64,000 nucleotides of DNA from Hoeflea_A sp965228785 (GTDB lineage: Bacteria; Pseudomonadota; Alphaproteobacteria; Rhizobiales; Rhizobiaceae), in the NCBI GenBank assembly GCA_965228785.1, contig CBDDIF010000001.1, positions 1,922,001-1,986,000 on the forward strand, in the 5' to 3' direction. Position numbers and translations under genes: made by a program. Below are positions 26,483 to 35,261 of the stretch, one piece after another. Under the pieces are notes generated by a model, which was not told where the DNA came from, did not search any database, and saw only the letters and a program-made list of their open reading frames with translations. The first letter of the stretch is position 1, and each line of letters opens with the position of its first letter.

Positions 26483-28348
26483 CTATGTGGTCGTGAAAAC
26501 CTGCAGAGTACCAATCCCGCGCAGTTCCGTGTCACCCACCTCCCGCAGGTCGGCGGCTCTGGCCTGAGTGCGTGTTCCTGGCCCGATCAGAATGGACGTT
26601 CCGAACCGCTTGTTGGCGTCCTGCAGACGGGCCGCGATGTTGATCGTGGAACCGAAAGCGGCGTAGTCGATCTTGCCACTGCCGCCGACGTCACCCAGGA
26701 TGATCTTTCCGGTTTCAACCCCTATTCGCGTCCGTCCGAAACCAACTCGATAGGCCAAACCCGACGATCGAAAATCTTCCGAAAAAGAAAGGATTTCGCG
26801 TGCACAGGCGATGGCTGCGTCCGCATGGCTTTCCAGGTCGACCGGGGCATTGAACAGGGCATGCATGCCATCGCCAATGGTTTTGTCGACCATGCCGCCG
26901 TGGCGGGTGATGATTGCGGTGAGGCCTTCGAAATAGCGGTCGAGGAGGCCGATCAACTCGACGGGCGTTATCTTCTCGGTTGTGGTGGTGAATCCTTCGA
27001 CGTCTGTGAACAGGGACGTTGCGACACGCTGCTCGCCCTGCAGCTTCAGAAGGTCGGGTTCGGCCACCAATTGCCTGACGACTGTCGCCGGCAGGCGTTG
27101 CTCGAAGCGCTGGCGGATGACGGCTTCGCCGAACCGAACTGCCGAAAACTGAATGGCGCTGCCGGCAAATGCGCCCGTTGCCATGGCGAGCACAGGCAGG
27201 ACCGGGGCAAGCACGATGTTTGCACCGTGGTGGGCAACAATGCAGGCTGAAATCCACCCCAGAAGAGCAATGGCACCAATTCCGGTGGCGATCATTGGTC
27301 TGGTAATGGCCACCGTAAATGCCATGATGATCCCCAGTACACAGGCCGCGGCAACAGACACCCATCGCGCCCAGTCGGGTTTCATCGGGGCGGAACCCAG
27401 CAGCAGGTTCGTCGCAAGATCGGCGTGAATCTGGACCGACGGCCTGACGGGATCGCCAGGGACAGGGCGTAACCCGCCCAATTCAGCCGCGCTCGATCCG
27501 ACGAATACGATCTTAGCGGCAATACGGTCGGCCGCAATCGAGCGGTCGAGGATGTCCGATGCCGAAATCGTTCGAGCCGCCTGCTGTTCGGTAGTGGCAG
27601 GTCGTAAATTCAGATTGCCGCCGCCGTCGATGCGCGTTTGCAGAGGGCCAATGCGCAAGCGTGGCGGTTGACCCAGCAGGAACACAGCGCCGGCCTTTTC
27701 GGCAAGCCGCAGTGCGTCGACGCCAAGCGATGGGTATGCTCGGTCGGCGACCGTCACCACAGCCGGCACCCGGCGGACGAGGGCGTCGAAATCGCCAGCC
27801 AGAGAAATGCTGGACAAGCCCGTGGCTGCATCGGTCAGCGGTGTGCAGGACGTTTCGGCTCCAAGGGCGCGCCACACCATGGGCAGTCTCGCATCGGCAT
27901 CGATTGCAACGGGGCTGCGCACAGGCGGCGGTTCCGTCGGGCTTGCTGACAGCAGGAATCCGGTGGTGACTTTGCCGCTGCCGATCGCGGTTTGCAGTTG
28001 TTGGATTCCCTCCTGGCCGGGCTCGCAGGGTGCTTCAAGCACCAGGTCGAGGGCGATCGATGCAGCACCTAGAAAGGCGAGTTGTCCGATCAACTCGGCA
28101 AGGCGCGGGCGCGACAGGCGACGCCCTTCGAAGGTGTCGAGACTGCCGCTGTCGATATCGATCACAACGACCCGGTCGGTGGCCGGTGGCGGCAGGACCG
28201 AAGCGATGGTGTCGATTGCCGGCTGTTCGATGACATCCGAAAGCTGCGGCGGTGCCAGCCAGAGAAGCAGCGGAACGAGCAGGGCTATCAGGCTGCCCAG
28301 CGCACCCGATCGTATCTCGCGTCTTCCGATTTTGATCGGCCGCTTCAA
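26483..28348 (-). CDS. CHASE2-domain adenylate/guanylate cyclase
   Basis: A 621-residue membrane protein. It has an N-terminal TM segment (about 17-33), an extracytoplasmic CHASE2 sensor (about 35-330, with VVVIDIDSGSLDTFEGRRLSR), three TM segments between about 325 and 405, and a C-terminal class III cyclase. The cyclase shows the catalytic aspartates (LFTDVEGFTTTTE and TIGDGMHALFN) and the transition-state motif GSTINIAARLQD (N and R). It makes cAMP (or cGMP) in response to an envelope signal. Start TTG 28348 has a distant GGGAG box. It converges on the FecR gene. Confidence 0.9.
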   Translation of the reverse strand: MKRPIKIGRREIRSGALGSLIALLVPLLLWLAPPQLSDVIEQPAIDTIASVLPPPATDRVVVIDIDSGSLDTFEGRRLSRPRLAELIGQLAFLGAASIALDLVLEAPCEPGQEGIQQLQTAIGSGKVTTGFLLSASPTEPPPVRSPVAIDADARLPMVWRALGAETSCTPLTDAATGLSSISLAGDFDALVRRVPAVVTVADRAYPSLGVDALRLAEKAGAVFLLGQPPRLRIGPLQTRIDGGGNLNLRPATTEQQAARTISASDILDRSIAADRIAAKIVFVGSSAAELGGLRPVPGDPVRPSVQIHADLATNLLLGSAPMKPDWARWVSVAAACVLGIIMAFTVAITRPMIATGIGAIALLGWISACIVAHHGANIVLAPVLPVLAMATGAFAGSAIQFSAVRFGEAVIRQRFEQRLPATVVRQLVAEPDLLKLQGEQRVATSLFTDVEGFTTTTEKITPVELIGLLDRYFEGLTAIITRHGGMVDKTIGDGMHALFNAPVDLESHADAAIACAREILSFSEDFRSSGLAYRVGFGRTRIGVETGKIILGDVGGSGKIDYAAFGSTINIAARLQDANKRFGTSILIGPGTRTQARAADLREVGDTELRGIGTLQVFTTT

Positions 28349-28423
28349 ATCAGGATCGCCCGCTCCCGGTGTCTTTGCAATTGAACCTAGTGGATTGATC
28401 CAAGGCTCGCAATCTACGTCGCG

Positions 28424-29626
28424 TCAGCCTTCCTGAGTGGTCAGATTACCGCCGACCGGCCGTCTGCTCCCAGGCAGGAACAGGGCGGACAGCGCAACGA
28501 TCGCAGCACAGCCAGCGAGAAGCACGTATTGCACATTGAAGCCCAGTCCCTGGCCGTGCATGAAGGCAATCAATGGCACGACCGCGGAGGCCATACCCAG
28601 TGACAGAACATACTCGACTGACATGATCCGCGACCTCAGGTCAGAGCGTATGTAGCGGCCAAGCAGCCAACCGGTAATTGGAATGCTCGCGAACACCGCG
28701 GTCACCATCAGCAACGCAAGGATGAGTGCCGTCCATCCGGCGGCATCGGACAGCAAAATCAGCATCAGGCACTGGGCGGCGAGCAACGTGACCATGATTG
28801 GCCGTGCACCAAAGCGATCGAGCAATTCACCGACGGGCAATTGCGCGAAGGCGGCAACTGCGAAGACCAGGCCCGCCGACGCGCCGATCCAACCGAGATC
28901 GCTTCCGGAGGCAATCAGGCGTTCATCGAAAAATTTTGGCAGTGAAACGGTGATGGCGTTAAAGATGATGCCGCTGAAGAGCGCTGCTATGCAGACAACT
29001 GCAAAAATTATGTACTGGGTGCGCGTGTCGATGGCGATGGGTTGATTGACAGCGGTCTGGTCCGGGGCGGCGTTACTTCGTCTTGCTTTGCGGTCGCTGA
29101 CAAACATGGCGATACCCAGGACGATGCCAACAACACCCGGAATGGCGAATGCGCTACGCCAGCCCCAGAGATCCGCCAGCACGCCGGTGGCGACAGCCGC
29201 CCCGGCAAGGCCCATGTTCCCGAAGACACCATTGACCGCCAACGCACGGCCGGTGCGTTTGCCAAGATCGGTGACCAAGGCCACGCCGACGGGGTGATAA
29301 ATGGCCGTAAACAGACCCAGGAGCCCGAGACCGGCTGACAGGGCGAGCGGTCCCGGCGCAGCGGCGATCAAAAGGCTGGAGACGCCACAGCCGACGAAAA
29401 ACACCATCATCAGTTTCATGCGGTCGAAACGATCGCCCAGCCAGCCCGCCGGCAGCGTTCCTGCTGCGAACATGACGTAGAGCGGTGTGCCGAGCACCAG
29501 CGTATCGGCATAGCTCATGTCCCAGACGGACGCGATGGCCAGCGCGGCTGTCGGAAAGATCAACAGAAAGAAATGATCGAAAAAATGCGCAATGTTGACG
29601 AATCTCAGCGCTGCGAAACGACTCAT
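28424..29626 (-). CDS. MFS transporter
   Basis: A 400-residue permease with 12 predicted TM helices. The first cytoplasmic loop carries the MFS motif PAGWLGDRFDRMKLM, and GWRSAFAIPGVVGIVLGIAMF fits the antiporter-type motif C region. It resembles the fosmidomycin-resistance/NarK-like drug and metabolite exporters; the substrate is unknown. It is divergent from the AraC regulator gene (97 bp between starts), which probably controls it. Confidence 0.87.
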   Translation of the reverse strand: MSRFAALRFVNIAHFFDHFFLLIFPTAALAIASVWDMSYADTLVLGTPLYVMFAAGTLPAGWLGDRFDRMKLMMVFFVGCGVSSLLIAAAPGPLALSAGLGLLGLFTAIYHPVGVALVTDLGKRTGRALAVNGVFGNMGLAGAAVATGVLADLWGWRSAFAIPGVVGIVLGIAMFVSDRKARRSNAAPDQTAVNQPIAIDTRTQYIIFAVVCIAALFSGIIFNAITVSLPKFFDERLIASGSDLGWIGASAGLVFAVAAFAQLPVGELLDRFGARPIMVTLLAAQCLMLILLSDAAGWTALILALLMVTAVFASIPITGWLLGRYIRSDLRSRIMSVEYVLSLGMASAVVPLIAFMHGQGLGFNVQYVLLAGCAAIVALSALFLPGSRRPVGGNLTTQEG

Positions 29627-29722
29627 GACGACGTCCCCGGGAAATAGCGAGCTTGCAACTTAGCGATTGCACGCATTACTGTCTGTCGATGGATTGCCAA
29701 TTACTATCGCGAAAGTGACATC

Positions 29723-30433
29723 GTGCGGATCGAAGGTCGGGCAACTGCCTACGAGGCGGGGACCCATATCATGCCCCATGCTCACACCGGCCACCAGATC
29801 GTGCATGCGATCAGTGGCGTCATGCGGGTCTTTGCCCAGGAGGCCAGCTGGGTGCTGCCGCCGGGTAGGGGGCTCTGGGTGCCGGCACGGGTGCCCCACG
29901 AGATCCACTGCATCAACCGTATCGAAATGCGCACCGTCTATCTCAACGGCACTATTCGCGCCGACCGCCCACAGGTCGAGGTTATCGGCATTTCATCGCT
30001 GATGCGCGAGATCCTGGTTCGCCTGGCAGAAGGATGCGCCGACCACCAGGTCCCGCATCTGGAGGCTTTGCTGATCGATGAAATTACCGCGACGGCGGCC
30101 GAACCGTTTCGTCTGCCGATGCCGCGCGATCCTCGTGTTGTCCGCCTGGTCAAGCGGTTGCGCGACCGTCCGGCGGACGCAACGCCATTGTCGGAGTGGG
30201 CTGTTGATCTCGGTCTGTCGCAGCGCAGCCTGATACGGCGCATCCGATCCGAAACAGGCATGTCCTTTCGAGAGTTGCGCCGTCAGGCGCGGATCATGGC
30301 CGCGCTGGAACGGCTGGCGCTTGGCCATTCGGTGACTGATGTCGCACTCGATGTCGGCTTCGAAAGCCCGAGCGCGTTCGCGCATGCGTTCCGAATGGTA
30401 ACCGGAGCCACTCCAAGACAATACGCTGGTTGA
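29723..30433 (+). CDS. AraC-family transcriptional regulator with cupin domain
   Basis: A 236-residue regulator. The N-terminal cupin (GTHIMPHAHTGHQIVHAISGVMRVFAQEASWVLPPGRGLWVPARVPHEIHC, about 12-65) binds a ligand. The C-terminal AraC domain has two helix-turn-helices: LSEWAVDLGLSQRSLIRRIRSETGMSFREL and the second in VTDVALDVGFESPSAFAHAFRMVTGATPRQY. GTG 29723 is the likeliest start. It is divergent from an MFS gene and probably senses the exported compound. Confidence 0.87.
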   Translation: MRIEGRATAYEAGTHIMPHAHTGHQIVHAISGVMRVFAQEASWVLPPGRGLWVPARVPHEIHCINRIEMRTVYLNGTIRADRPQVEVIGISSLMREILVRLAEGCADHQVPHLEALLIDEITATAAEPFRLPMPRDPRVVRLVKRLRDRPADATPLSEWAVDLGLSQRSLIRRIRSETGMSFRELRRQARIMAALERLALGHSVTDVALDVGFESPSAFAHAFRMVTGATPRQYAG

Positions 30434-30472
30434 TTGGAGAGCGCTTCGCAGAAAACAGATGCGATCGGCAGA

Positions 30473-30976
30473 TCAGGCGCATTCCGCGGGAGACTTGTCG
30501 AGGTCGCGGACAAAACGATCGACGGCTGCGTGGCATTTACCCTGGCGAAGATCATTTTGGCTTATGGCAAGAGTGGCCACGGGCGGTACGGGAAGCAGAT
30601 CCGTGAGTTCGGCAATGGCCGTTTCGGCCGGCGAGTGCCCGCCATAGGTCAGAAAGACGGCAACGCGTTCAGGCAGGGTAGGGTTCATCGCAAGGAAGGC
30701 GCGCATGGGCAAAGACGGATGGCTCGTCCAGATCGGTGTGCCCAGCAAAGCGAGGTCAAAGCCGGAAAGGTCGGTTGTCGGTGCCTCGATGCGTGGCAGG
30801 TTGCCGCGGACGCTATGATAGCCGGCCGCCAGGTATCTCAGCCCACCGGGGCGAAAACGCGCGCAGCCGATTTCTTCGATCGGCGCAGAAAGCCTGTCCG
30901 CCAAAAGCGCAGCGAGCTTTCGAGTCGTTCCGGTTCGCGAATAACAGACGATCGCCGCATTTGTGCTCTTCACCAC
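30473..30976 (-). CDS. flavodoxin-like protein
   Basis: About 167 residues. The P-loop-like FMN motif is AIVCYSRTGTTRKLAALLAD, and LALLGTPIWTSHPSLPMRAFLA and VFLTYGGHSPAETAIAEL fit flavodoxin-fold strands. The FMN loop and the T-x-T-G-x-T-like phosphate site are present, so FMN binding is likely. It probably transfers electrons or reduces small molecules. GTG 30976 or 30973 (V-K-S-T-N) is a better start than the upstream ATG at 31021 because GGAG lies just upstream. Confidence 0.75.
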   Translation of the reverse strand: MVKSTNAAIVCYSRTGTTRKLAALLADRLSAPIEEIGCARFRPGGLRYLAAGYHSVRGNLPRIEAPTTDLSGFDLALLGTPIWTSHPSLPMRAFLAMNPTLPERVAVFLTYGGHSPAETAIAELTDLLPVPPVATLAISQNDLRQGKCHAAVDRFVRDLDKSPAECA

Positions 30977-31095
30977 GATCTCCAATCGGAATTTACCAGG
31001 AAGTTCATTTTGCGCCTGCATCAGCGGTTTTGGGGCAATGGGGAAGATCAGGTTTGATTGGAATCAATCAGGCTTGAAAAAATGTTCGGGTGTTC

Positions 31096-31121
31096 GGTCA
31101 CAGCGGACGATTTCTCCCGTC
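31096..31121 (+). promoter_or_regulatory. candidate ECF promoter upstream of the exported protein and sigma operon
   Basis: GGTCACA (31096-31102), 15 bases, then CGTC (31118-31121). This pattern resembles ECF autoregulated promoters with TGTCACA/CGTC boxes, and it precedes an operon that encodes an ECF sigma factor. Confidence 0.4.
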
Positions 31122-31168
31122 TAACCCTGTGATCGCCCCAAATGGCGGGCCCAACAATGGAGAACCCC

Positions 31169-31840
31169 ATGAACAAGATGCTTGCAGCAACGGTTGCCGG
31201 TGGAACTCTGATGAGCGGAGCGGCTGAGGCCGAAGACCACGTCTATCTGGAACTCGTCGTTTACTCGGTGCATGACAAGGCGGGTTTTCCGGCCACCCGG
31301 GCGGCCGCAGCACGCGAGATCGAATCGACTGCGGATGGTTTCTTGTGGTGGATGCGCCTGATGGGCCAGGACGGACTGTTTGCCGATGTGGTTGCTTGGG
31401 AAAGCCCGGTAGCAGCTCAGACCGCGGCCAAGTTGGTGGAGAGCGACGCGAGGTTCCGACCATTGATTTCAGCTATCGATGAGACTGTGCATTTCGGGCA
31501 TTATTGGGCGCATGCCAAAGCCGACACTCTGGCGCAGCAGCTCGACGAGGGGCCGGTCGTGGAGGTTGCTCTCTATACGGTTAAGGATCCGATTGTACAT
31601 GCCGATATCCACGCCGAGCTCTACGCCCATCTGGCTGCCCGCGACGGACTGGTTGGCGGTGCTCGCATGCGCCGTGACGGAGTCGAGAACGGGTTCGGTG
31701 ATCTGCTGGTCTGGCGTGACGTCGCCTCCCATGAGGCAACGGGGAAGGCAATGATGGAAACGCGGGAACTGGCACCGTTCTTTGAAGGAGCGGACGAGTC
31801 CATCGTCTTCGCTCTGTTTGAGAAAGACACGGCTGAATGA
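31169..31840 (+). CDS. exported protein with two alpha+beta-barrel-like domains
   Basis: About 223 residues. A signal peptide (MNKMLAATVAGGTLMSGAAEAE) is followed by two related halves, each starting with a beta strand like YLELVVYSVHDKAGF or VVEVALYTVKDPIVH and containing a GFLWWMRLMG / GLVGGARMRR turn and an FADVVAWES / GDLLVWRDVAS pair. This is the pattern of ferredoxin-like (ABM/NIPSNAP-type) domains in tandem. The function is unknown. ATG 31169 follows GGAGAA. Its stop overlaps the ECF sigma start (ATGA). Confidence 0.7.
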   Translation: MNKMLAATVAGGTLMSGAAEAEDHVYLELVVYSVHDKAGFPATRAAAAREIESTADGFLWWMRLMGQDGLFADVVAWESPVAAQTAAKLVESDARFRPLISAIDETVHFGHYWAHAKADTLAQQLDEGPVVEVALYTVKDPIVHADIHAELYAHLAARDGLVGGARMRRDGVENGFGDLLVWRDVASHEATGKAMMETRELAPFFEGADESIVFALFEKDTAE

Positions 31841-32736
31841 CCGATCGGATAAACCCGCTCGCTGCATCCGTCGCGCAGGACGCGACGGATGTTGACCTTG
31901 CCCGGCTTGCTGCCGACGGAGAGCGCGATGCACTTGAGCAATTGGTTCGCCGGCACCAGCGCTGGATCTACAATCTGGCGCTGCGATTCATGCTCAATCC
32001 GGATGACGCCGCCGATCTTGCACAGGAGGCGATGATTCGCATCGTCACCCGCATCGGCCAATACCAGGGGCGATCTTCCTTTCGCACATGGGCCTACCGG
32101 ATCGTTGCCAATTGCTTCAGTGATGCCAAGCGCGGCCGGATGGAGCACGCAATCACCGGTTTCGACGCCTATGGAGCGGAGCTCGACGCATTACCGCTTC
32201 AGAATCTTGATTTGTCAGACGCATACGAACCGGAAAGAGCGCTGATCGTCGAAGAAGCGAAGAACGGATGCATGCTCGGCATGCTTCTGTGTCTGAGCCG
32301 GCCTCAGCGGCTCGCCTACATTCTTGGCGAGATCTTCGAGGCACCATCGGACGTGGCTGCCGAAATACTTGGCCTGACGCCGGCCGCCTTCCGCAAACAG
32401 CTGCAACGGGCCCGCGCCGACTTGACGGCCTTCATGAACGACAAATGCGGACTGATCAACGAATCGAATCCGTGCCGTTGCGAAAAGAAGACACGCGCCT
32501 TCATGGATGCCGGCTGGCTGGATCCTAACAGGATGAAATTCGCCAGCCGGACCCTGGACCGGATGAGTGACCATGTGCCGACCGCGTCACGGCAACTGAA
32601 CAGGTTGGTGGACGAGCAGTACGCATCGTTGTTTCGCGAGCACCCGGCCTACGAAGGCAAGGACCTGGCCGGGAACCTCTCTCGTGTTCTCAAAGACGAA
32701 GCGACCCGTTCGGCTTTTGGCTTGGACGGGCCGTGA
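31837..32736 (+). CDS. ECF sigma factor with C-terminal extension
   Basis: A 299-residue sigma factor, longer than the 170-200 of typical ECF proteins. Region 2 is RHQRWIYNLALRFMLNPDDAADLAQEAMIRIVTR plus SSFRTWAYRIVANCFSDAKR; region 4 is PSDVAAEILGLTPAAFRKQLQRARADL. The extra C-terminal 100 residues begin with the cysteine motif NPCRCEKKTRAF and are otherwise helical; the extension could bind metal or a regulatory partner in place of a separate anti-sigma factor. It is coupled to the exported protein gene and followed by a TetR gene in the opposite direction. Confidence 0.87.
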   Translation: MTDRINPLAASVAQDATDVDLARLAADGERDALEQLVRRHQRWIYNLALRFMLNPDDAADLAQEAMIRIVTRIGQYQGRSSFRTWAYRIVANCFSDAKRGRMEHAITGFDAYGAELDALPLQNLDLSDAYEPERALIVEEAKNGCMLGMLLCLSRPQRLAYILGEIFEAPSDVAAEILGLTPAAFRKQLQRARADLTAFMNDKCGLINESNPCRCEKKTRAFMDAGWLDPNRMKFASRTLDRMSDHVPTASRQLNRLVDEQYASLFREHPAYEGKDLAGNLSRVLKDEATRSAFGLDGP

Positions 32737-32747
32737 GGGCCGCGATC

Positions 32748-33356
32748 TCACCCGGGCACGTATAGCCGGCTGATCAACCGGTAGGCGCGCTCGGCCCGAC
32801 CCTCGACGGCGTCGTCGGACAGGGGGGCTCGCACGCCGATTACCCGCTCGATTTGCAGGTCGCCGATCAGCAGGGCGATGTAAGTCTCGGCTGCTTCTTC
32901 GGAGTCGCCAGGCGCGAGAGTGCCATCGGCCATGGCGGCTTCGAAAACCTCGGCAAGCAGCGGCATGATCGTGGCCTTGCCTCCCGCCGCAATCAGGCTG
33001 CCAAGGGTGCCGGTTTCATGAACGTCGCCAGCGGCGGCCCGGTTGAGGGATATGGCCTTTTCTCCGGTGACGATGCGCAACAGAACGGGTCCCAGCTCGG
33101 CAATGGTCTGCAATGGAGTGAGGCCCTTTTCGCGAAAGGTTGCGACCAGTTGAGCGGCGGCATGGGCGTTTTTATCGACCATTGCGCTGACCAGCGTCTG
33201 CTTGTTGCCATACCACCTATAGAGCGTTTCGTTGGACGCGCCGGCGCGTCGCGCAATGGCTAGCATGGAAGTCGACTTGTAACCCTTCTCGGCAAGCAGC
33301 TCGTAGGCTGCCGTCTCGATTTGATCACGCCGTTTCTGCTGATTTTCCTGCCGCAT
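32748..33356 (-). CDS. TetR-family transcriptional regulator
   Basis: A 202-residue repressor. The N-terminal HTH is AYELLAEKGYKSTSMLAIARRAGASNETLYRWYGNKQTLVSAMVD; the C-terminal ligand domain is all helical (AETYIALLIGDLQIERVIG). It is divergent from a small membrane protein gene (85 bp between the starts), which it may repress. It converges with the ECF sigma gene (11 bp between stops). Confidence 0.9.
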   Translation of the reverse strand: MRQENQQKRRDQIETAAYELLAEKGYKSTSMLAIARRAGASNETLYRWYGNKQTLVSAMVDKNAHAAAQLVATFREKGLTPLQTIAELGPVLLRIVTGEKAISLNRAAAGDVHETGTLGSLIAAGGKATIMPLLAEVFEAAMADGTLAPGDSEEAAETYIALLIGDLQIERVIGVRAPLSDDAVEGRAERAYRLISRLYVPG

Positions 33357-33441
33357 AAGGCCTCCGAATCTGGCTTGACAGCAACCGTATAACTCTGTAC
33401 GGATATGTCAAATACGTACACAAGTTTACGGAAATTTGATC

Positions 33442-33807
33442 ATGCAAAACACACCGGACCAACTTTGCCGTGCCGCCCTGGCAACCCTGATCGTCCTGCA
33501 AACCGTGATGCTTGCTGCTCTGTTTACGCAGACACCGCCGCATCCACCGATCGCTGTCGCGCCGTTTGCACTCGGGCCCTTTCTCGGCGGCTCCCTCGCC
33601 GTGGCCTGTGCCAGCTTTTTCCTTGGATCGACGGAAACCCGCGGCGGTCGGGCGACGGCACTTCTCGCGGGCGTTCTGGCGCTGGTTTCATTTGGTCCGC
33701 AAAAGTGGGTGGATCCTGCCATCGCCCAAATCTGGCCCGCGGTTTTGCTGGGCGAAATCGCGGTGCTTTCTCTGGCGGCTGGTGTCGTCAAAGCCGTTCG
33801 CGATTGA
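33442..33807 (+). CDS. small membrane protein, four TM segments
   Basis: 121 residues with hydrophobic stretches at about 10-28, 39-60, 70-85 and 95-112. No family recognised. ATG 33442 is preferred over TTG 33436. It is divergent from the TetR gene, so it is a likely regulatory target, and lies 32 bp before the flavoprotein gene on the same strand. Confidence 0.65.
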   Translation: MQNTPDQLCRAALATLIVLQTVMLAALFTQTPPHPPIAVAPFALGPFLGGSLAVACASFFLGSTETRGGRATALLAGVLALVSFGPQKWVDPAIAQIWPAVLLGEIAVLSLAAGVVKAVRD

Positions 33808-33839
33808 CGGCCGGCTGCATCTGAACAAAGATCCGCGCC

Positions 33840-35261
33840 GTGGAAGTCAAAACGAGCATAGAACCAGCCGATCAGATGACGGCAGAGGTGTCAGTCGACG
33901 TGGTTGTCGTCGGAGCCGGTGCCTGTGGGCTGACCGCCGCGCTGCGGGCCGCCGATGCCGGTGCCGATGTCCTGGTGCTGGAAAAGACGGGAAGTCCCTT
34001 TGGTTCGACGTCGATGTCGTCGGGCTTTGTACCAGCCGGGTCGACTGCGTTTCAGACCAAACAGGGTATCGAAGACTCCGTTTCTCTTTTCGCCGAGGAC
34101 ATCCGAAGCAAAGCGAAGGGAACAGCGGTACCGCATCTCGTCGAAATGGCAACGCAGTCAATAGGACCGGCGCTGGAGTGGCTGGGCGACCGTCATGGTG
34201 TCGAGTGGATCGTACTTGACGACTTTCTTTATCCGGGTCACAGCCGCCATCGCATGCACGCCGTTCCCGAAAAGACCGGCGAAGCGCTGCTGGCACGGCT
34301 GGTTTCGGCGGCTGGGACAGAAGGTGTCCCCATTGTCTGCGACGCGGCCGTCGACACGCTTTACACCGAGGGCAGGACGATCGCCGGCGTTGCCCTCACG
34401 CGACCGGATGGCAGCCGAGAAACCATTGCATGCAACGCCTTGATCCTGGCCTGCAACGGCTATGGCGGCAACTCAAGTCTTGTCTCTCAGCACCTGCCCT
34501 ACATGCGGGATGCGCCGTATCACGGTCACGACGGAAATACCGGGGAGGCGGTGCTTTGGGGGCAGCAGATCAACGCGCAGCTCGCCTGCTTGTCGGCCTG
34601 CCAGGGGCACGGATCGCTGGCTGATCCCGGCGCCATCCTGATCAGCTGGGCGCTGATGATGGAGGGTGGCTTTCAGGTGAACGCCGCCGGGCGTCGCTTT
34701 TCCAATGAGCATCGCGGTTATTCGGAACAGGCGGTCGACGTCGTTGCCCAGCCGGGCGGGCGGGCCTGGTGTATATTTGATGAGCGCATACGAGAGGTCG
34801 CGAGCGGGCTTACGGAGTTCCGTGAGGCTGAAGCCATTGGCCTGATCAAATCGGCGCCCTCTGTGGAAGCCCTTGCAAACACCATTGGCGTTTCTGCGGC
34901 AAACCTCGAAGCAGAGTTTACACATGTCGAAGACTGTGCCGCCGGCAGGACCGCCGATCCGTTTGGCCGCGACTTCACGAATTCCCATGCGCTGCAACCA
35001 CCCTTGTTCGCCGTGCGGGTGAGCGGTGCCTTGTTTCACACCCAGGGCGGGCTGGTCATCGACGAGACGGCGCGCGTGATTGGTGAAGACGATAGAGTGT
35101 TCCACAATCTCTTTGCCGGTGGCGGAGCCGCCTGTGGCGTTTCGGGAACCGAGTTGGCGGGATATCTGTCTGGCAATGGCCTGCTCACCGCGATAGCGTT
35201 CGGATCCATTGCCGGCCAGTCTGCAGCGAGCCTGGTAACCGCTACTCGCCCCCGGGAATGA
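33840..35261 (+). CDS. FAD-dependent oxidoreductase, fumarate-reductase/KstD-like
   Basis: A 473-residue flavoprotein. The FAD-binding motif VDVVVVGAGACGLTAALRAADAGADVLVLEK is near the N-terminus, and TQGGLVIDETARVIG and NLFAGGGAACGVSGTE are the C-terminal fumarate-reductase-like FAD and substrate-contact segments. Members oxidise or reduce C-C double bonds, as in 3-ketosteroid dehydrogenases and fumarate reductases. GTG 33840 is the start. Its 3' end overlaps that of the minus-strand hydrolase gene by 20 bp. Confidence 0.83.
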   Translation: MEVKTSIEPADQMTAEVSVDVVVVGAGACGLTAALRAADAGADVLVLEKTGSPFGSTSMSSGFVPAGSTAFQTKQGIEDSVSLFAEDIRSKAKGTAVPHLVEMATQSIGPALEWLGDRHGVEWIVLDDFLYPGHSRHRMHAVPEKTGEALLARLVSAAGTEGVPIVCDAAVDTLYTEGRTIAGVALTRPDGSRETIACNALILACNGYGGNSSLVSQHLPYMRDAPYHGHDGNTGEAVLWGQQINAQLACLSACQGHGSLADPGAILISWALMMEGGFQVNAAGRRFSNEHRGYSEQAVDVVAQPGGRAWCIFDERIREVASGLTEFREAEAIGLIKSAPSVEALANTIGVSAANLEAEFTHVEDCAAGRTADPFGRDFTNSHALQPPLFAVRVSGALFHTQGGLVIDETARVIGEDDRVFHNLFAGGGAACGVSGTELAGYLSGNGLLTAIAFGSIAGQSAASLVTATRPRE

